Shown here piece by piece: positions 48,439-58,500 of a stretch of 64,000 bases of DNA. The stretch spans positions 28,004 to 92,003 of the forward strand of contig CAZLZD010000012.1 in NCBI GenBank assembly GCA_964563925.1. Direction: 5' to 3'. The DNA is from JAUILA01 sp964563925 (lineage in GTDB: Bacteria; Bacteroidota; Bacteroidia; Cytophagales; Cyclobacteriaceae). Each line of letters begins with the position of its first letter. The first letter of the stretch is position 1. A model generated the notes under the pieces. It searched no databases. It saw nothing but the letters and a program-made list of their open reading frames with translations, and was not told the DNA's origin. The position numbers were made by a program, and so were the translations under genes.

Positions 48439-49572
48439 ATGAAATTCAAGAACCTTATTTTCACATTTTCCATTATTATTTTCCTCTTTTCCTGTTCCGG
48501 CAACGGCAAAACCAGTGAAGGATTACTGCCTCCCGCAAGCGGTAGCCCGGGTGAAATGATCGTGGTTATGGATTCCGCACAATGGAAGAATGTCCTGGGC
48601 CGCGAGGTCAGGGAAACCTTTGCCGCTGAGGTGAGCGGGCTACCCCGCGAAGAGAAGATGTTCAAGATCAACCAGGTTGATCCCCAAAAGCTGAATTCAT
48701 TATTAAAGCAGGTGCGAAACCTTCTTTTTGTGGTGACAATGGATGACAAATCCTCAGCCTCCAGGCGAATAAGGAGCTACTTCACCCAGGAGACCCTTCA
48801 ACGTATCCGGGAGAATGATGACCTGTTTGTCTATACGGCAGAAAACGAATTCTCCAAGGGCCAGCAGGTCATGTATCTGTTTGGCAACAGCGAGGAGCAG
48901 CTCATCAAACATATCCGGGAAAACCGCGGGGCACTTCAGGATTTCTTCAATAACGCAGAGTTCAGCCGCCTGGAAAATACCGTATTCAAGGGCAAGAAAA
49001 TGTCAGGACTCACCGACATCCTGGAGAAGGAGCATGAATGCACGATGACCCTGCCGGTCGGGTACCAGCTTGTGGTAAGCGAGGCAAACGGACAGCGCGG
49101 TTTTGTATGGTTCAGGCAAATGAATGATGACAATGACAAGAACATCTTCATTACCTATCGCCCGTATATCAGTGAACAGCTGTTCACGAAGGAAAACCTG
49201 ATTAACCTGAGGGACTCGATTGCCCAAGAACAACTCTTCGGCGATCCTGATCTGCCTAACACCACCTATATGCTCACCGAAACCACGGTGCCATACATCC
49301 CGGTTACCGCCACCCAGGAGACTTTCAATGACAAATACGCCATGGAGCTCAGGGGCCTCTGGCGCACCTTTAATAAATCTATGGGCGGGCCCTTTCTCGG
49401 GTATGCGATGGTGGATGAATCCCTCAACCGGTTCTATTACATCGAAGGGTTTGTATACAGCCCGGGGAAAGACCAGCGTGAATATATCCGTGAAATGGAT
49501 GTGGTCCTGCATACCTTCAATACCCTCGGAGAGCAGTCGGGCAACGGAGACACTCCCCCGGAAGCGGAATAA
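48439..49572 (+). CDS. DUF4837 lipoprotein
   Basis: 377-residue lipoprotein of the DUF4837 family. The signal MKFKNLIFTFSIIIFLFSCS has a lipobox Cys at position 19. The mature domain begins LLPPASGSPGEMIVVMDSAQWKNVLGREVRE, which is very characteristic, then FKINQVDPQKLNSLLKQVRNLLFVV and FVWFRQMNDDNDKNIFITYRPY near the middle. It is Bacteroidota-specific and of unknown role. Co-directional position between a transglycosylase and maeB-ruvA-sprA is conserved in related genomes as I know them. Confidence 0.92.
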   Translation: MKFKNLIFTFSIIIFLFSCSGNGKTSEGLLPPASGSPGEMIVVMDSAQWKNVLGREVRETFAAEVSGLPREEKMFKINQVDPQKLNSLLKQVRNLLFVVTMDDKSSASRRIRSYFTQETLQRIRENDDLFVYTAENEFSKGQQVMYLFGNSEEQLIKHIRENRGALQDFFNNAEFSRLENTVFKGKKMSGLTDILEKEHECTMTLPVGYQLVVSEANGQRGFVWFRQMNDDNDKNIFITYRPYISEQLFTKENLINLRDSIAQEQLFGDPDLPNTTYMLTETTVPYIPVTATQETFNDKYAMELRGLWRTFNKSMGGPFLGYAMVDESLNRFYYIEGFVYSPGKDQREYIREMDVVLHTFNTLGEQSGNGDTPPEAE

Positions 49573-49671
49573 CAGGGTCGATTAATCCCTTCATACATGT
49601 GGTAAATTAGGTGCGCGAAAGATACTTTTCGTATCTTCGTTCAGACATTTTTTTATTGAGAACACGATCAC

Positions 49672-51957
49672 ATGAGTATTAAAATCCGCAAGCAGGATGC
49701 TTTGGCTTATCACCAGGATGGGCAACCCGGAAAAATTGAAGTAGTACCCACCAAATCAGTCAGTTCACAGCTGGACCTGGCCCTTGCCTATTCTCCCGGT
49801 GTGGCAGAACCCTGCAAGGAAATCGAAAAAAACGAAGAAGATGCCTATAAATATACCTCCAAGGGAAACCTGGTAGGTGTTATTTCCAATGGAACCGCCG
49901 TTCTCGGTCTGGGCGACATCGGTGCCCAGGCCTCCAAGCCGGTCATGGAAGGAAAAGGTGTCCTGTTTAAAAAATTTGCCGGGATTGACGTGTTTGATAT
50001 CGAGATCAATGAAAAGGATCCGAAAAAATTTATTGAGATCGTCAAGTCCCTTGAGCCAACCTTCGGGGGTATTAACCTGGAAGATATCAAAGCCCCCGAA
50101 TGCTTTGAGATCGAGGAAACCCTGAAAAAGGAAATGAATATCCCGGTCATGCATGATGACCAGCACGGGACAGCCATTATTTCAGCCGCTGCGCTGCTGA
50201 ATGCACTGGAGCTTATCGGGAACAAGAAAATTGAAAACCTGAAAATCGTTGTCAATGGAGCGGGAGCCGCAGCCATTGCCTGCACGGACATATACATTTC
50301 CCTGGGAGCCAAAAAGGAAAATATAATCATGTGTGACAGCAAGGGGGTTATCCGGAAAGACCGCGGCAATCTTGACGAGACCAAGGCCAGGTATGCAACC
50401 GATAAAAACCTCGAGTCGCTGTCTGATGCCATGGAAGGAGCCGACTTCTTTCTCGGTCTGTCGGTGGCAGATGTGCTGAGCCAGGAGGATATACAAAAAA
50501 TGGCCGATCATCCCATCGTATTCGCCCTGGCTAACCCGCAGCCGGAGATAGACTATGACCTTGCCATGAAGGCCCGCAAGGATATCATTATGGCTACCGG
50601 CCGCTCAGATCACCCCAACCAGGTGAATAACGTGCTGGGATTTCCATACATCTTCCGGGGCGCCCTGGATGTGCGGGCTACCGCAATTAACGAAGAAATG
50701 AAGCTGGCAGCCGTCTATGCCCTGGCCGACCTGGCAAAACAGCCTGTCCCCGACCTGGTCACCAAGGCGTATGACGACGTAAAGATCCAGTTCGGTAAGG
50801 AATACCTGATCCCGAAACCACTGGATACGCGGCTGATCACCCATATCTCACCGGCAGTGGCAAAAGCCGCCATGGAGTCGGGTGTGGCGAGGTCAGAAAT
50901 TACCGACTGGGAGCAGTATCATACCGTCTTGCAGCAACGTATTGGCATAGATGACAAGATGATGAACCGCATCATCAACCGGGCCAAACGGGATCCAAAA
51001 CGAATTGTATTTGCTGAAGCCCATGACCTTAAAGTCCTGAAGGCTGCCCAGACCCTGTACGAGGAAAAAATCGCCCGCCCCATTCTGCTGGGTAACCAGA
51101 AAATTATCAATGACCTGCTTAATGAGCACCAGCTCGACCTGGGCGATTGCCCGATCATCGATCCGTTCAGTCCGGAAGAAAAAGACCGCCTCCACCGGTT
51201 TGCCGAACACTATTACGAAAAGCGCAAACGGAAGGGAGTTACCCCGTATGAATCGCACAAAGTTATGCGCGACCGGAATTACTTCGGGTCAATGCTTGTC
51301 GAACATGATGAGGCCGACGCCCTGATCAGCGGTCTTACCAAAGACTATCCGAAGACCATTCTCCCGGCACTTCAGATCATCGGAATGGAACCCAGGGTAC
51401 GCCGGGTAGCCGGAATGTACCTGATCAACAGTAAACGGGGAACGTATTTTTTCGCCGATACCACGGTGAATGTAGACCCGACCCCCGAGCAGCTGGTAGA
51501 CATTATAGGAATGACTTCCAGGGTGGTCAGGCTTTTTGATGTGGAGCCCCGTATCGCGGTCATGTCCTACTCCAATTTTGGCTCGAGCAAGGGATATATT
51601 CCTGAAAAAGCCATGAAGACTGTTCAGCTGGCGAAGGAAAAATACCCCGATATGCTGATTGAAGGAGATATTCAGGCCAATGTGGCATTGAATACCGAGA
51701 TTCAAAAAGAGAATTATCCGTTCAGTGCGCTGGCCGATAAAGGGGCCAATACGCTCATCTTTCCTGACCTGGCCTCCGGCAACATCGCCTATAAGCTGGT
51801 CATGGAGATCGGTGGCGCGGAAGCAGTGGGTCCGGTCCTGCTGGGAATGAGAAAGCCGGTCCATATTCTCCAGCTGGGAAGCAGTGTACGAGACATCATA
51901 AACATGGCCGCCATCGCTGTGGTGGATGCCCAACTTTATACCGAACGCAGCAAATGA
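49672..51957 (+). CDS. maeB: NADP-dependent malic enzyme with PTA domain
   Basis: 761-residue fusion of malic enzyme (about 1-410) and a phosphotransacetylase-like domain (about 430-755). The malic half has LAYSPGVAEPCKEIEKNEED, NLVGVISNGTAVLGLGDIG, FGGINLEDIKAPECFEIEE, HDDQHGTAIISAAALLNAL and a Rossmann VVNGAGAAAIACTDIY. The PTA half (RAKRDPKRIVFAEAHDLKVL, SYSNFGSSKG) is thought to be regulatory, binding acetyl-CoA. The enzyme makes pyruvate and NADPH from malate. The stop overlaps the ruvA start. Confidence 0.96.
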   Translation: MSIKIRKQDALAYHQDGQPGKIEVVPTKSVSSQLDLALAYSPGVAEPCKEIEKNEEDAYKYTSKGNLVGVISNGTAVLGLGDIGAQASKPVMEGKGVLFKKFAGIDVFDIEINEKDPKKFIEIVKSLEPTFGGINLEDIKAPECFEIEETLKKEMNIPVMHDDQHGTAIISAAALLNALELIGNKKIENLKIVVNGAGAAAIACTDIYISLGAKKENIIMCDSKGVIRKDRGNLDETKARYATDKNLESLSDAMEGADFFLGLSVADVLSQEDIQKMADHPIVFALANPQPEIDYDLAMKARKDIIMATGRSDHPNQVNNVLGFPYIFRGALDVRATAINEEMKLAAVYALADLAKQPVPDLVTKAYDDVKIQFGKEYLIPKPLDTRLITHISPAVAKAAMESGVARSEITDWEQYHTVLQQRIGIDDKMMNRIINRAKRDPKRIVFAEAHDLKVLKAAQTLYEEKIARPILLGNQKIINDLLNEHQLDLGDCPIIDPFSPEEKDRLHRFAEHYYEKRKRKGVTPYESHKVMRDRNYFGSMLVEHDEADALISGLTKDYPKTILPALQIIGMEPRVRRVAGMYLINSKRGTYFFADTTVNVDPTPEQLVDIIGMTSRVVRLFDVEPRIAVMSYSNFGSSKGYIPEKAMKTVQLAKEKYPDMLIEGDIQANVALNTEIQKENYPFSALADKGANTLIFPDLASGNIAYKLVMEIGGAEAVGPVLLGMRKPVHILQLGSSVRDIINMAAIAVVDAQLYTERSK

Positions 51958-52547
51958 TCTCCTATCTCAACGGGCGTCTCGTACGCAAGGAACCCACACA
52001 TGTAATTATCGACATCCATGGAATAGGCTATGAAGTACACATCGCCCTGACCACCTACTCTGCCATTAAGGACCAGGAACAATGCAAGCTCCACACCTAC
52101 CTTCATGTCAAGGAGGATTCCCATACCCTCTACGGCTTCCATGATGAGGTGTCCCGGGCCATGTTTCTTTCCCTCATCTCGATAAGCGGTGTGGGCCCAA
52201 GCACCGGACTGATGGTACAGTCGTCGCTTACCGCCTCGGAACTCCGCGAGGCCATTCTGACCGACGATGTCCGTACGATCCAGTCGGTCAAAGGGATTGG
52301 GGCGAAAACAGCACAACGGATCATCCTTGAGCTTAAGGATAAAATGGCTAAAGATGGCGGAATTGCCACGGAAAAGCAGAATTTAATACATTCGAGCAAT
52401 ACCCTGCGGAATGAAGCGTTATCCGCATTATTTACCCTTGGAATTAACAAGCAGGCGGCGGAAAAAAGTGTTGACCGCATCCTGAAAAATTCGGGAAATA
52501 CCGTTACTTTGGAAGAATTGATTAAACTCGCTTTAAAAAATACCTGA
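51954..52547 (+). CDS. ruvA: Holliday junction helicase subunit RuvA
   Basis: 197-residue RuvA, which recognises four-way DNA junctions and recruits the RuvB motor. The N-terminal OB domain (MISYLNGRLVRKEPTHVIIDIHGIGYEV), two helix-hairpin-helix motifs (SGVGPSTGLMVQSSL and VKGIGAKTAQRIILELKDK) and a C-terminal domain with EALSALFTLGINKQAAEKSV that binds RuvB are all present. Its start overlaps the maeB stop (ATGA) and sprA follows after 14 bases; maeB-ruvA-sprA order is common in Bacteroidota. Confidence 0.96.
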   Translation: MISYLNGRLVRKEPTHVIIDIHGIGYEVHIALTTYSAIKDQEQCKLHTYLHVKEDSHTLYGFHDEVSRAMFLSLISISGVGPSTGLMVQSSLTASELREAILTDDVRTIQSVKGIGAKTAQRIILELKDKMAKDGGIATEKQNLIHSSNTLRNEALSALFTLGINKQAAEKSVDRILKNSGNTVTLEELIKLALKNT

Positions 52548-52561
52548 CAAACCGGAGTGTT

Positions 52562-55500
52562 TTGATTTTTAAATTTTTAAAAGGCGCTAAAACACCATTT
52601 TTTTCGGCATTACTGTTAAGTTTCATTCTTACTCTGGCTGCAACGGATCCATCTACGGCATCAACCAGCCGGATGTGGCAGGTAGCGGCTGATACGACCA
52701 AACAGGACACGGTCAGAACAGATAGCGTAAGAATACCATACAGTCCTACGAGAGCCCCGGTGTTTGTTCCGAACTACAGGTTCGGCGACCCCTTCAGCAG
52801 TTCACTGTATGGATACAATCCCCTATTGCCCGAACCCTCCAACCTGAACCTGGACCTGGAGATCGATACCGCCCTGAATTATACCATCTACGAACGCATG
52901 GGCGACCTCGATTACCGCCCCCCGGCAAACCTTTCTTTCGAAGAGTTCCAGCAGTATCAGCAGCGTCAGCAACTTTCCGAATACTGGCGGGCGCGATCAG
53001 AAGGCCTGGACGGGGAAAGTGCGGTTGGAGGCCGAAGCCTTATTCCGCCCATCTACATCAGCCCGGTATTTGACCGGATCTTTGGCGGAAGCTATGTGGA
53101 GATCACCCCCCGCGGATTTGTGACACTTGACTTCGGGGGTCGCTGGCAGCGCATCGCCAGCCCTGACCGGTCCATACGGCAACAACGTAATGGAGGGTTT
53201 GAATTCGATCAGCAGATCCAGATGAATGTCGTGGGAAAGATTGGAGAAAAGCTGCAGGTAACGGCCAACTTTGACAATAACAACTCCTTCGACTTTGAGA
53301 ATAACCTGAAGGTGGAATATACCGGCTTCGAAGAGGATATTCTCCAGAAACTCGAGATTGGTAACGTAAGCCTGCCAATCAACAACAGCCTGATCACCGG
53401 TGCCCAGAACCTGTTCGGGGTGAAAGCCCAGATGCAGTTCGGCGACCTCTATGTGACCACGGTGGCTTCCACACAACGCGGGAAGGCAGAGTCGATCACC
53501 GTGGACGGCGGCGGGGTTCAGGGACGGGAATTTGAGATTTCCGCCGCAAACTATGACGAGAACCGGCACTTCTTTCTGAGCCATTTCTTCCGCGACAACT
53601 ATGCCCGGTGGCTGAACTCCATTCCGTTTGTACAGTCCAGCGTCAACGTCACCCGGGTCGAAGTGTATGTGGTCAACCGAAGCAATGACACGCAGTCCCT
53701 GCGGAATGTGCTGGGTATGATGGATATGGCCGAGGCTAAACCGGAGAATATTTATCGTGACAACCTCATCACGCCGAATCCGGTATTCAATGATGCGGCC
53801 ACCAACGATGCCAACAATATGTTTGACATCCTGGACGGGCTCAGCCGAGAGGCGGATGATGTCAATGCGCAGCTTGAGGGGCTCGGGTTCGAGAACGGGG
53901 TGGACTTCGAAAAAATCACCAGTGCCCGGAAGCTTGAGCCGAACGAATACACCTTTGATCCGCAACTCGGGTATATCACCCTTCAGCGCAAACTGCAGAA
54001 TGACGAAGCACTGGCCGTATCGTACCAGTATACCTACCAGGGACGGGTCTTCAAAGTGGGTGAAATGGCCGAGGATTACAATGGCCGGGATGAAAATGAA
54101 GTGATTTTCCTGAAGCTGCTGCGTCCCCGTAAAATTAATATCCGGGATAATTCAGGGGAACGTATTCCCACCTGGGACCTGATGATGAAAAACATCTACA
54201 GTCTCAATGCCACCAACCTGGAAAGAGAGAATTTCAGCCTCCGGATCATCTACCGCGATGACCGTACCGGTATTGACAACCCGCAGCTGCAGGAAGGTGT
54301 GATCGCAGGCGTAACCCCGCTCATTGAGCTGGTCGGACTCGATAAACTGAACCCCAACAATGACCCCCAACCGGATGGTAATTTCGATTTCGTGGAGGGG
54401 ATTACCATTAAACCCGAACTGGGAATCATCATCTTTCCAAACCTGCAGCCGTTTGAGAATCAGCTGCGGAATGCCTTTGCCCAGGATCCAAACCGGGACG
54501 ACCTGATCGAAAAATACGTGTACGAAGAGCTGTATAATGAGACGCAGAATGATGCCGAACTCGTATCCAGTAAGAACAAATACTTCCTGACCGGCCGGTT
54601 CCAGTCCGGTTCGGCCAACGAGATCGTCATCCCGGGATTCAATATTTCAGAAGGATCGGTACAGGTCTACGCCGGCGGGGCCCCGCTGGTGGAAGGTGTC
54701 GATTACCAGGTCGATTATACGTTTGGGAAAGTAAACATTATCAATGAAGGGGTACTCAACTCAGGCAAGGACATAACGGTACGCTATGAAAAGGCAGACC
54801 TGTTCAATTTCCAGTCCAGGACATTACTGGGTACTCGGTTGGATTACGTGGTGGATGACGGGATCAACCTGGGGGCTACCCTGCTGCATCACTTTGAACG
54901 TCCGCTCATCTCCCGGATCAGCGTGGGGAACGAACCGACCAAGAACACCAAGTACGGATTTGACGTGAATATCCGGAAAGACAGCCGGCTGATGACCAAG
55001 CTGATCGACAAAATCCCGCTGATTCAGACCAAGGAACCGTCAAGTATTGCCTTCAATGCCGAGTTTGCCCAGCTGATCCCCGGTACTTCCAATATCGTGG
55101 ACGGAGAGGGCACCTCGTATATCGATGATTTTGAAAGTTCGACTACCCCGTTCACCCTGGGCAACCCGACCAGCTGGCGCCTGGCTTCCACCCCCCAGAC
55201 CCCGGATGACCGGTATAACGGAAGCAGCCGGGACCTGTCATTTGCCTACAAGCGTGCGAAGCTGGCCTGGTACCAGATCGACAACCTGTTTTACCGCGAC
55301 GACCGACGCCGACCGGATAACGTGACCGAGGAGGAAATGCAGGATCACTACGTGCGTTTTGTGAGGCCGCAGGAGATCTTCCCTAACCTGGACCAGAATA
55401 TCATTAACTTCCAGCAGATCTTCAACCTGGCTTATTATCCGGAAGAACGGGGACAGTATAACTACAATCCCAACGGACTGAATGACCTGCTTCCTGACCC

Positions 55501-58500
55501 GCGGTCCAACTGGGCGGGGGTCACCAATGCGATCCGATCGGAGATCGACTTTGACAAAGCCAACGTCGAATACATTGAATTCTGGGTGATGGATCCGTTC
55601 ATTACCACGCCGCGCGGACAGATCGACGACGGCCGGGGTAATGTGAAACCAAATACCACCGGCGGCGATATCTATTTTAACCTGGGAAGTATCAGCGAGG
55701 ATGTCATGCGTGACAGCCGCCACGCTTTTGAGAACGGGCTCCCCCCTACCGGTGTGGAAAATAACCAGGATGCCGTGGTACAGAACGATTGGGGATATGT
55801 AACCAGGCAGCAATTCCTGACCCCCGCCTTTGACAATGACCCTGCGGCCCGTCCCAACCAGGATGTCGGACTCGACGGAGCCAAGAATGACCAGGAGGCC
55901 CAGCTGTTCCCTGCCTACAGTGCAAATCCTGATCCGAGTGCCGATGACTTTCAGTATTTCCTCGGGTCATCACTGGACCAGGAAAATGCAGGGGTACTCA
56001 GGCGATACAAGAATTTTAATGGCCTGGAGAATAATTCGCCGGTGGTGAGTGACAACAATGATCTGTTTGTACCGTCGGCTACGATCATCCCGGACAATGA
56101 AGATTTAAATGCCGACAATACCCTGAACGAGCTGGAGGAATACTATGAATACCGTGTGCCTCTTCGCCCCGGACGGCTGTCAGACAATAAATACGTGGTC
56201 GATGAGATTACCAGCAATGACAGTGGCGAGGAAGTTACCTGGTACCTGTTCCGGATACCGATCCGTCAGTTTGACAATAAGATCGGTAACATCAACGGGT
56301 TTAAAAGTATCAAGTACATCCGCATGTACCTGACCAATTTTTCGGAACCGGTGGTGCTGCGTATGACGAATTTCCGCCTGGTGGCCAGCCGGTGGAGACG
56401 TTACCTGAACCAGTTGGATGAACCCGGCTTCGATGTGATCCCCGAGCCCGATGACTTTGACAATTTCACCGTTTCCACTGTAAACATCGAGGAAAACGGA
56501 ACACCTACCGAAAACCGTCCGCCGTATGTGCTTCCTCCCGGATTCTCCCGTGACCGCGACAATACCGCCGCAGTAGAGCGCCGGCTTAATGAGCAATCCA
56601 TCCAGGTTTGCGTGGACCAGCTTGAGGACGGCGACGCCCGCGCAATCTATAAGCAGGTAGGCCTTGACCTGATCAACTACGGCCGGGTGAAAATGTTCCT
56701 GCACGCCGATGGAGAAGCAGAGGACGAAGAACTGACGGCATTCCTGCGAATGGGGTCTGATGTGGATTCCAACTACTATGAGATCGAGGTGCCGCTGAAA
56801 ATGACCGATCCGTCGGCAGTTTCTCCGGAAGATATCTGGCCGAAGGAAAATGAGATCGACCTGGACCTGAATTTCCTGTACAGCCTCAAGACGCTGCGTG
56901 ACCGCGAAAGTATTCCGAAGAGCCAGTTGTTCTTCTCCACCGATATTGACGAACAGGCAGGGTATAAACTTCGACTCCGGGGTAATCCGGATATGAGTGC
57001 GGTAACCTGGCTGACCATCGGGGTGAGGAACCCCCGTGACGACGGGTCAAGCCACAGCGCCTGTATCTGGGCCAATGAATTACGTGTTACTGATTTTAAT
57101 GATACCCGGGGATGGGCGGCCAATGCCACCCTGAATGCGAAGCTGGCCGACTTTGCCAATGTGACCGCCAACGTGCGTCACTCCACCTTCGGGTTTGGAG
57201 GGATCCAGTCACGTATTGCCGAACGGACACGCGAAGAAGCCACTTCCTATGACATCTCGGCCAACGTGGCGGTGGATAAGCTATTCCCCGAATCATTCGG
57301 ATTGAAAATCCCGATGTACGTCAGCTACCAGAAAGACCTGGTCAAGCCGTTCTTTGATCCGGCAAATCCCGATATTTCGCTGGAGGCCTCCCTCCTGTCA
57401 TTCCCGACGGAAAGTGAACGGGATGAATACAGGCAGATAGTCACGGACGAGACAACGACCCGAAGCCTGAATTTCAGCAATGTCCGGAAAACAAAAACGA
57501 AAGAAGATGCCAAGAATCACTTCTATGATATTGAGAACATCAGTCTGAGTTATGCCTTCAGCGAACGAACCCGCACCAATTTCAACCTGCAGCAATACCG
57601 GCGTGTTACCCATGACGCCTCCATAGCCTATAATTACGCCCCACAGAGTAAGCCCTGGGAGCCCTTTGCCAACTGGGAATCCATGAATTCCCCGTTCCTC
57701 AAACTGATCAAAGACTTCAATTTCAATCCGGTACCTGCCAATGTATCGGTGCGCGTAGACATGAGGCGCCGTTTTGAGGAAACCGTTTACCGGAATGAAA
57801 TAAATGTGCCCAACAACGATGTGGCCCGTTTTGAGAAATTCTTTACCATGGACCGGGTGTACAACGTGAACTGGAACCTGACCCGGAACCTGCGCGTGGA
57901 TTATACCGCCCGGGCAAATGCGATCATTGACGAACCTGAAGGACGGATCAATAATGAGGAAAAACGGGACTCCATCTGGAGCAACCTGAAGCATTTGGGC
58001 CGGATGAAGAATTTTGACCAGCGACTGTCTGCGAATTACCAGCTGCCCCTGGACAAAATCCCGCTCACCGACTGGCTGAACGCCGAATACCGGTATGAGG
58101 CCGGTTTCAACTGGCGGGCCGGACCGTTCTACAGTGATGCCGGACGGCGCGATTCACTGGATTTTGGGAATACGATCCAGAACAGCCGGGACAACTCCAT
58201 TACGGGAAAAGTGGATATGGTGGCCCTGTACAACAAGGTCGGGTTCCTTCGGGAAATCAACAGCCCGAGTCAGCGAAACCGGAGGAGTTCGCTTACCAAC
58301 ACCACCCAGGCCGATACGGTAAAACAAAAATCGGAGAATAAGGGGCTGAAAGCGATCAGCCGCTTCCTGATGATGCTGAGGTCGGTCAACGGAACCTACA
58401 CCCTCAGGGAAGGGACCATTTTGCCCGGTTATACGCCACGGGCCTTCCTGTTTGGTATGGACAGTGCATTCAGTTCGCCCGGACTTCCCTTCATCCTCGG

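Noticed and set aside
49765..50432. Antisense frames inside maeB
   Set aside because: Shadows of a full-length, motif-complete malic enzyme.
52997..53965. Long minus-strand open frame (322 codons) inside sprA
   Set aside because: Lies fully inside the certain sprA coding sequence, shows no recognisable motif, and is His/Ile/Val-rich in the way expected of an antisense shadow.
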